A DNA stretch of 64,000 bases from Sphaerosporella brunnea (taxonomy: Eukaryota > Ascomycota > Pezizomycetes > Pezizales > Pyronemataceae), in contig VXIS01000111.1 in NCBI GenBank assembly GCA_008704415.1, forward strand, positions 62,001 through 126,000, in the 5' to 3' direction. Shown here piece after piece: positions 58,694-64,000 of the stretch. The notes beneath the pieces were generated by a model. It was not told the origin of the DNA. It worked only from the letters and a program-made list of their open reading frames with translations, and did not search any database. Numbering within the stretch: the stretch's first letter is position 1; every line of letters starts with the position of its first letter. The position numbers and the translations under genes were made by a program.

Positions 58694-59586
58694 TAGTGTT
58701 GGGCACGAACCGAGATATCCCGGGTACTCGTCCCGCGCCTAAATGATGAGCGAGACGAACGTTTTTTCTGGACAAGACGAGATATCCCGGGACGGATATG
58801 ATTAGGTGGCGATCAGGCCCGGGTACACGTGAGTGATGAGTTATGATGTGCTATGCGTGTTGAATAGAACCGTGTGCCCTGATCCGTTGGCCATCCGTTG
58901 ATGTAGGGTTTGGATCTAGGGTTGAGTGCACGAGAGTGAGGCATAAGGAGCGTGCGATTCCTTCCAGCAGTTATTTGGCCCGGCTCCCGGTGTCCGGGAA
59001 CCTGCTCGGCAAGCGCTCTGAAACTGCCCAGTGGTTAGAGGAACTCCCGAAGCCGCCATGGTATAGAATGGTGGACGCTGTATGGGCAACGCTATCCCCG
59101 TGGTTTTAGCAGACATGGCTCGGCACTATCTGTCAATACCCGCCAGTAGTGTACCAGCTGAAAGGCTATTCTCTCGCGCAGGTATTCCGCTGAATTTCCT
59201 TTGCTGACTGTGTGATTGTTGACCGGCCTATGAACAGGTGATATTATTACCAAAATGCCAAACAGGCTGGGGGACAGCACCGCGAACATTCTTGTTCCTG
59301 TGCAGAATTGCATCGGACAGCCAGATGTGGAAGAATGGGAGCGCGAAGACGAAGTGGCAGACTGGGTGAACGAGGGCGAATGGGCAGCTGAGGAGCACAA
59401 TGTATGCAGTAATAGCATTTAAATTGAACGACCGAACTCCACTCCAATGCCTCACGTGCATGGTAGGCCCGGGTACTCGCCGGGCGTGACGTCCATGTCC
59501 CGGGCCCGCGAGACTTTCTCTCCACGAGACGAGACATCCCGGGCCGTGTTCAGATCTCGTCTCGTCTCGTCTCGTGCCCAACACTA
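58694..59586 (+). mobile_element. Truncated hAT transposon (893 bp) with perfect 8-bp duplication
   Basis: The inverted ends are TAGTGTTGGGCACGA (15 of 15 identical). ATTGCCAC flanks both sides exactly (58686-58693 and 59587-59594), the 8-bp duplication of hAT elements. Subterminal CGAGATATCCCGGG/GAGACATCCCGGG words recur at both ends. Inside is only the C-terminal part of the transposase, so the element is non-autonomous, probably an internally deleted derivative of a full-size parent. It sits in the gag of a copia relic. Confidence 0.93.
58960..59419 (+). pseudogene. hAT transposase C-terminal (dimerisation) fragment
   Basis: The reading is WWTLYGQRYP, a single-base frame change (an extra C at about 59096-59100), then VVLADMARHYLSIPASSVPAERLFSRAG. 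A 56-bp intron follows (59182-59237, GTATTC...TGCTGAC...AACAG), and across it DIITKMPNRLG...VEEWEREDEVADWVNEGEW to a stop near 59421. SIPASSVPAERLFSRAGDIITK is the conserved hAT dimerisation region. The N-terminal BED finger and the catalytic DDE region are missing, so it cannot be an active transposase. Confidence 0.85.
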
Positions 59587-60480
59587 ATTGCCACTTTCGT
59601 CCAAGGCTTTGAAATGATGAACGCATTAGGGTGTAAGATTCAAACGATCAGAGTCCAAAGAACTTAAAGCTGGTCATTGATGCACTCTTGGATGAGGAGA
59701 AGCGAATGGAGCCTAATGAGTTCGCTGCCAGCGATGCAAGCAGTGCTTTGAGTACAGACCGCCGGAATATTATTGGCTTGCAGTTGAAGTGCGAATCGGG
59801 TCGACAGGTGCTGGCAAAAGCACCCGGACCTCCGTCCAGGAGGTTCGGCAAGATAAAGAGTCCAAAAGCACATGGCAATTGCGATGATGCAGACGCAGCG
59901 TCTACTGCCAGCAATGTAGCAGCATTCAGGGCGTGACCCACTACCGCTTTCATGGCAAGGACTACGGACGGGCGTGAAATCTATTGATTGGATGGTGGAC
60001 ACCTGTGCAAGCGACCATATAGCTTGCAGCCGTGCATCTTTCGCCAAGGGTAGCGACACCCAGATTCAGTGCAAGGTGCAAGTGGGGAACGGTGACTTGA
60101 TGTATATTTTTGGTCAGGGTGCCATCACATCGAACGTACTTCTGTTCTTCTCAACAAGTGGTGGTGGTGCGCAGCCGTTATCACCGCTATATACTTGAAG
60201 AAACGTTCACCTACAAAAGGACTACGGGCGGGCAAAATCCCGTACAAAATTTGGCATGGATGCTCCCTGGACCTGGGCAACAACCGTCTCTTTGGGTGCG
60301 TTGTTCATACCAATGTGCAGAAGGTCAAGCGAACGCAAAAGATGAACTTTTGTAGTTATCCACACAAACGTTGATGCCATTCCGTCATCCCTGGAGCGGC
60401 AGGTGAAGAAGCAGCCCACCTGGTCAGATCTTTCTGCCCTAGGTGAAGAGGTGAACTCGGACTCGGACTCAGATTGAGCA

Positions 60481-60824
60481 CGTGTTGAAGAATACATTGA
60501 AGAAAACCTTCGACCGCAAGGCCTGCTTGCATGTGCAGCAAATGCTGGATCACACCACCGGGTTTCTGCACGACGAAGGAACAGTTCAGCAGCAAATTAC
60601 TGTCGCTTTCATGGTTTCCGGGCAATGACGGTCCAGATGTATACGTTTGATGGCAAAATGCCTGCAATAACCCTTGAGGATATAGTGGAACCACGATCGG
60701 GGCTTGAAACAATGAGCGGTCCGCAGAAAGCTATTCAAAGCAAGATTGTTTGGACAGATCGACTGTCAGTCCAAAACAGCTAACTATAAAAACACCATCC
60801 TGGCACGCCGACGAGATCTCTTCC
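60481..60824. other. No recognised gene
   Basis: Lies between the copia relic and the dispersed repeat. A short frame (KACLHVQQMLDHTTGFLHDEG) looks protein-like but is unassigned. Confidence 0.3.
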
Positions 60825-61290
60825 ACTACGGAGCTAGCTAGCTACCGCTCAAGCCTGCTCGACTCGCCGAAGCGCTTGGATCTGCTCAAGGCTCGAGCCT
60901 TTAACTCAGTTAGGAGGCAGTGACATCCGTTAACATGATTTTGCAGCCGTTGGACGAGTTAGGAGGAGTTGGGATATGTTGGACACGTTTGGATGACGTG
61001 CACGGGTTAAGACGAGTAAAGAGCAGTTGGACGCGTTAGGAGGAGCGGGGATGCGACAGGATGAGTTTAGAAGCGTTGGGTGAGTTTGGAGGCGTTGCAA
61101 TGAGTTAGGGGCCCGCCGACGGGATGTCTCCCCAACCTAGCTAGCTAGCTATCGCAAAAGGCCCCGGCAAAACCTCATCTCGTCAGGCAACAGGCTTGAG
61201 TCGGCCCTGCTGGTGGAAGTGTCAGGCTTCGCTCGGTTCTCCTTGAGGCTCGAGCCTGCGACTCGAGCCGGGTCAGATTATCTCCATCAC
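60825..61290. repeat. Dispersed repeat with GAGTTRGGAC minisatellite, copy 2
   Basis: Same order as 33965-34560: TAGCTAGCTA with a GGCTCGAGCC box, then a degenerate ~10-bp minisatellite (GAGTTAGGAGGAGTTGGGA..., about 60950-61105), then GAGTTAGGGGCCC, GGGATGTCTCCC and CTAGCTAGCTAGCTATCG. The copies are diverged but clearly homologous. Confidence 0.6.
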
Positions 61291-62690
61291 TAGGCGTAGA
61301 TATTCAACGATTAGATCATTTGGCAGGCGTAACCTCTCTTGGTGGTTGCGCGAAGCACGAGTGTTGATAGGCGTTGCAGCTGCCTTAAGGACGACAGCAC
61401 TCCCGGTGGCGACCAATGGCGGCGCATTGGGAACATACACGAATCCGGATTGGCTCTTTCAGGGAATGGTCAGTCGTCGTACCGCCGCCAATGCCGCTCT
61501 CCGTCGCCCAAATAAAGTGCCCGTGCCGTGGCGACGCGTCCATAGCGGCGCCGTTCGAGAGTCGGTGCGCAACACCAGCGGGACCGACAAAATCGGCTGA
61601 CCGGTTGGTGTTTAGTCGGGCGCACGTAGTCGACCGCCGAGGAAGTGCGGAACCCAGCTTGAGCGGGCATCAAACCCAGCAGGATAGTCAGCACAAGGCA
61701 AAACTGCTGGTAGTCAAAGACGGCGACATTGAAACTGTGACAAGACTTGAAAGAGACACCGACGCCTGAACAAAATCATGAGGCCCTCTGTTCGACAAGT
61801 CGGTTCGACAAGTCACAAGTCGGTTCAGCCACATCTTGCATTTGCCACCGTTGGGAGACGCTATGCCAGGCGTCGAACCCATGGACACCCATGCCCAAAG
61901 CTCCTCCCGCTCCTGGACTACGCTGATGGCAACAAACCCAAGTTTGGCATGATACCAGTCCACCTGCGGTTCGGATAGCTCTCGCTGTCTTACCGCACGC
62001 TGCAGGAGATCCGTGCCTGCCTCCGCAGCCTGCACCCTCCACGGCGATCTCCAGCGCAACAGAGTTATGCTGTTCACCCAACACGGCAGCCTTCCAACGT
62101 CCATCATCGGCATCGGCGAAACGATCCAAATGAACACCAAGCCCCGTGCGGGAGCTCGGCAGCGTGATCAACTGGCCACAGACCTGGAGTGAAACGCGGA
62201 TGTCTAGTCCCGGCTGGACTACGACTTCCAGGTGGTCCTGCGTGTTGTGTTTATTTCCGTCGAGGTTTAAGGGCTTCCGGTCAGACAGGCTGAGGAACTG
62301 CCGCAGCGCAAGACGACCGCAACGAGGCCAGCGAGCTGTGTGCTGAGCTCAACACTAGCGCTGTGTAGGAGTGGTTTCTCACAGCGCGTATCGGTAGGGA
62401 CGAGGCTGACTGTGCTCTGCTGGAGCAAGAAGCGCAAATAGATCTGTCCTTGCAAAGAGTGCTGCGTAAGCCGAAGAAGCATAAATACAACTGCACACTT
62501 ATGGTTGCTTAGGGATTGTGTTATCATGTCTTACAGGAGGTGAATGTTACTACGGCAACACTTTTGAGCTTAAGTCTAAAAACAAGGATTTGTGAAGGCA
62601 TATCCTTGTTGGTGTGATAGTTTGAATTTTAGTGTCGGTGAAGACAGTGGGGGTTGTGATGCAACCCTAACCCGACAGGCTTTTTGTTTT
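61291..62690. other. No recognised gene
   Basis: Minus-strand frames at 61688-62171 are open but show no known family. Nothing else is supported. Confidence 0.35.
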
Positions 62691-62693
62691 TTG

Positions 62694-62820
62694 TATTCGG
62701 CCGCTTGCGGCCATGACATATGTAAAAAGAAAAGACTATGCTACCCCTTCGGCAGAGCCGACTACTGAGGCCTGCGGCTCTTCTAAGGAAAAAGACTAAT
62801 ATAATTGCACCAAGGAAATT
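62694..62820 (-). repeat. LINE 3' untranslated tail, copy C
   Basis: It contains a perfect GGCCGC/GCGGCC hairpin (62700-62713) and an AGAGCCG/CGGCTCT stem (about 62753-62786), and on the minus strand it ends in an A-rich run (ATACAAAAAACAAAAAG). It lies directly 3' of the LINE coding end, which identifies the class of the related blocks at 801 and 20131. Confidence 0.6.
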
Positions 62821-62829
62821 CGTGAAGTG

Positions 62830-63300
62830 TCATAGGGAAAGATCTCCACACAGGACGCCTCGGTTAGGCCATGCCCCAACCTTGGTGGTGCTTAGGAAAT
62901 CCATAACGGCCTCCGTGCACCTGTCATCGGCGAGCAGGGCGGAGGTGGCCGTCGCCGGCCAGCGCTTCCGCCCTCCTCCCTTCATTGCATTCAAAACCCT
63001 CCTCCAGAGGACCCTCTGCGCGTCCTTCCACCGCTTGCAAAACTTGAAGAGGTGGTCCCGTGTCTGGACAGCGCCGCTGCCGCACCACCAGCATCTGTCG
63101 TCCGCGCGTCGGCCCGTCTTGCGGAGGTATGGGCCTGTAGGAGCCTTGCCGGTCCGGAGCTGGTAGAAGCGGGATGCCAGCGACTTCCTTGTTTTGGCTG
63201 CGGTGGGGTCGCGCTTCTTTCGTTGTCGGTAGTACGTTTTGGCGGCGCAGTGCTTGGCCAGCCATGCGTCTCTGTCCCGAAACCCGACAGGCAACTCGTG
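62830..63300 (-). pseudogene. 5'-truncated non-LTR retrotransposon, C-terminal end
   Basis: The minus-strand frame of ~154 codons reads SLASRFYQLRTGKAPTGPYLRKTGRR, then a zinc knuckle C-x2-C-x9-H-x4-C (CWWCGSG...TRDHLFKFC) and KRWKDAQRVLWRRV. This is the usual C-terminal module that follows RT/RNase H in fungal LINEs. No RT domain lies upstream: the similarity stops near 63300, as in typical 5'-truncated insertions. The frame itself has no stop before 62830, so the insertion may be fairly recent. Confidence 0.75.
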
Positions 63301-63525
63301 GGTATTTGGTTACAGGGTGACGTAACCATCACCTATGACATGTTCCGCTTTTTCAAGATCTCTTGAGCAATAACTTCTAGGTCCCTGGCTTAACTTTACT
63401 CTCTTCCGGATTTACTCCCTGTGATTTTCTCTATATTTCACCTGGCTTTCTTTTTTCTTGGCCTCCGTGCTCGCTATTTTCAGTTAGGCACAGCTTATAT
63501 GTTTATATATTCACGTTGTATTTAC
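63301..63525. other. No recognised gene
   Basis: AT- and pyrimidine-rich stretch between the LINE fragment and the minus-strand coding piece. It may hold the continuation (intron) of the latter. Confidence 0.3.
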
Positions 63526-63835
63526 CTCTCTGCTCCATTTTGTCCTCATAGTATTTATTATGGGCATCCCAGAACCCAACCCCCTTCTTCTTGTCTGCAT
63601 AGTAGGCTCTCCCTTTCTTCACAATCGCCTTCACATGGATGGTGATGGCTCGCTCATTATTTTTGCTGGAAAAGGTAACAGGACACTCTTCCACAGGGCA
63701 CCGGTCAGTTTCCACAGTTTCCTTGTGGCCACCTGGGACGATTGGGCGAACAACAGGCTGGGGGTTGATGGTGGGTGCAGTAGCTCACTTGCCGGCACGC
63801 TTGCTGGCGCGCTTCCTCGATTTATTGACCGCCAT
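63526..63835 (-). pseudogene. 5' part of a gene with a Cys-containing domain, one in-frame TGA
   Basis: On the minus strand, ATG at 63835 starts MAVNKSRKRASKRAGK, then TGA (63787-63785). The same frame continues with ATAPTINPQPVVRPIVPGGHKETVETDRCPVEECPVTFSS...ITIHVKAIVKKGR and KKGVGFWDAHNKYYEDKMEQR, to a GTAAAT donor at 63525. The protein-like continuation beyond the TGA suggests a nonsense mutation. An intron using AAGTGAGC as donor does not restore the frame with the only nearby acceptor. The CPVEEC...H arrangement hints at a zinc finger, and the basic N-terminus at nuclear location. Downstream exons were not found. Family unknown. Confidence 0.4.
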
Positions 63836-64000
63836 GATTTCTGTGGACAGGAACTTGAAATTAGCCCTGCTATTCTAAAGACCGGGCTGTAAACCATACC
63901 GTTGTGCTTGAAGTAGGTGGTGGTGAAGAGGCATCGCGGTAAATCTACAGATACCCCACTACCATCTCCGACACTATTACCAAGTAGACAAAGCGCGACA
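63836..64000. other. Window end, upstream of the minus-strand coding piece
   Basis: Nothing recognisable. It may contain the promoter or an upstream exon of the piece starting at 63835. Confidence 0.3.

Larger units (their letters stand above)
58591..60480 (+). pseudogene. Ty1/copia retrotransposon relic, interrupted by a hAT element
   Basis: Excluding the hAT insertion (58694-59586 plus one duplication), the plus strand shows a decayed Gag-Pol in several frames: a Gag piece with MSGLP (split by the hAT target site), then LVIDALLDEEKRMEPNEFAASD. A copia-type protease region follows (WMVDTCASDHIACSRASFAKG...VQVGNGDLM, 59974-60198), where DTGAS has become DTCAS. Then comes an integrase C-terminal fragment (RLFGCVVHTNVQKVKRTQKMNF, about 60285-60350). 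RT and RNase H are absent, as is any recognisable LTR, and there are many stops. It is an old relic used here to date the hAT insertion. Confidence 0.7.

Noticed and set aside
1..64000. CRISPR array, bacterial operon, prophage or rRNA operon
   Set aside because: No regularly spaced short direct repeats with unique spacers, no ribosome-binding-site-spaced gene strings, and introns throughout; the window is eukaryotic.

Overview
The window looks like a gene-poor, repeat-rich piece of a filamentous fungal chromosome, most likely Basidiomycota (Agaricomycetes). The reasons are a FunK1-type protein kinase, short GT-AG introns of 51-62 bp with CTGAC/CTGAT branch-like sites, a Ty3/gypsy chromovirus, Ty1/copia and LINE relics, and hAT and Tc1/pogo-type DNA elements. 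There are no bacterial-style operons. All calls come from reading the sequence; no database search was run.

I support three host-type genes, all with introns: a FunK1-family kinase (3308-5742, +), a coiled-coil protein of unknown function (14228-13217, -), and a second coiled-coil protein with nine perfectly phased 42-bp repeats and a possible HEPN-like RNxxxH motif (48851-50704, +). Several other coding-looking stretches are broken by stops or frameshifts: 10.93-11.92 kb and 19.3-19.93 kb, which share one unknown family; 18.15-18.65; 21.65-23.72; 24.84-25.71; and 63.5-63.84 kb.

The dominant feature is a composite chromovirus at 34917-42698. LTR1, gag, pol and LTR2 are followed by a 5'-deleted pol and LTR3, and the whole array is bounded by one 5-bp duplication (GTTTC). 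Gag and pol are joined by a textbook -1 frameshift site (G GGA AAC, 5-nt spacer, 7-bp stem). The long open frame of the full-length pol has probably lost function: the RT YLDD box reads YLND, and the glutamate of the integrase D-D-35-E triad is lysine.

Other mobile DNA: two 512-bp solo LTRs of one family in opposite orientation, each with its own perfect 5-bp duplication (28543-29054 and 43391-43902); an 893-bp hAT element with 15-bp inverted ends and a perfect 8-bp duplication (58694-59586), sitting inside a decayed Ty1/copia gag; a 175-bp MITE with TA duplication (54930-55104); a probable TA-flanked element of about 1.3 kb (56899-58200); a second hAT-like element (15272-16609); a 5'-truncated LINE end at 62.69-63.30 kb plus two more copies of its structured 3' tail; and a tRNA-like, pol III-type repeat at 31 kb. 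Much of the rest shows no recognisable gene and is probably old repeat-derived DNA.
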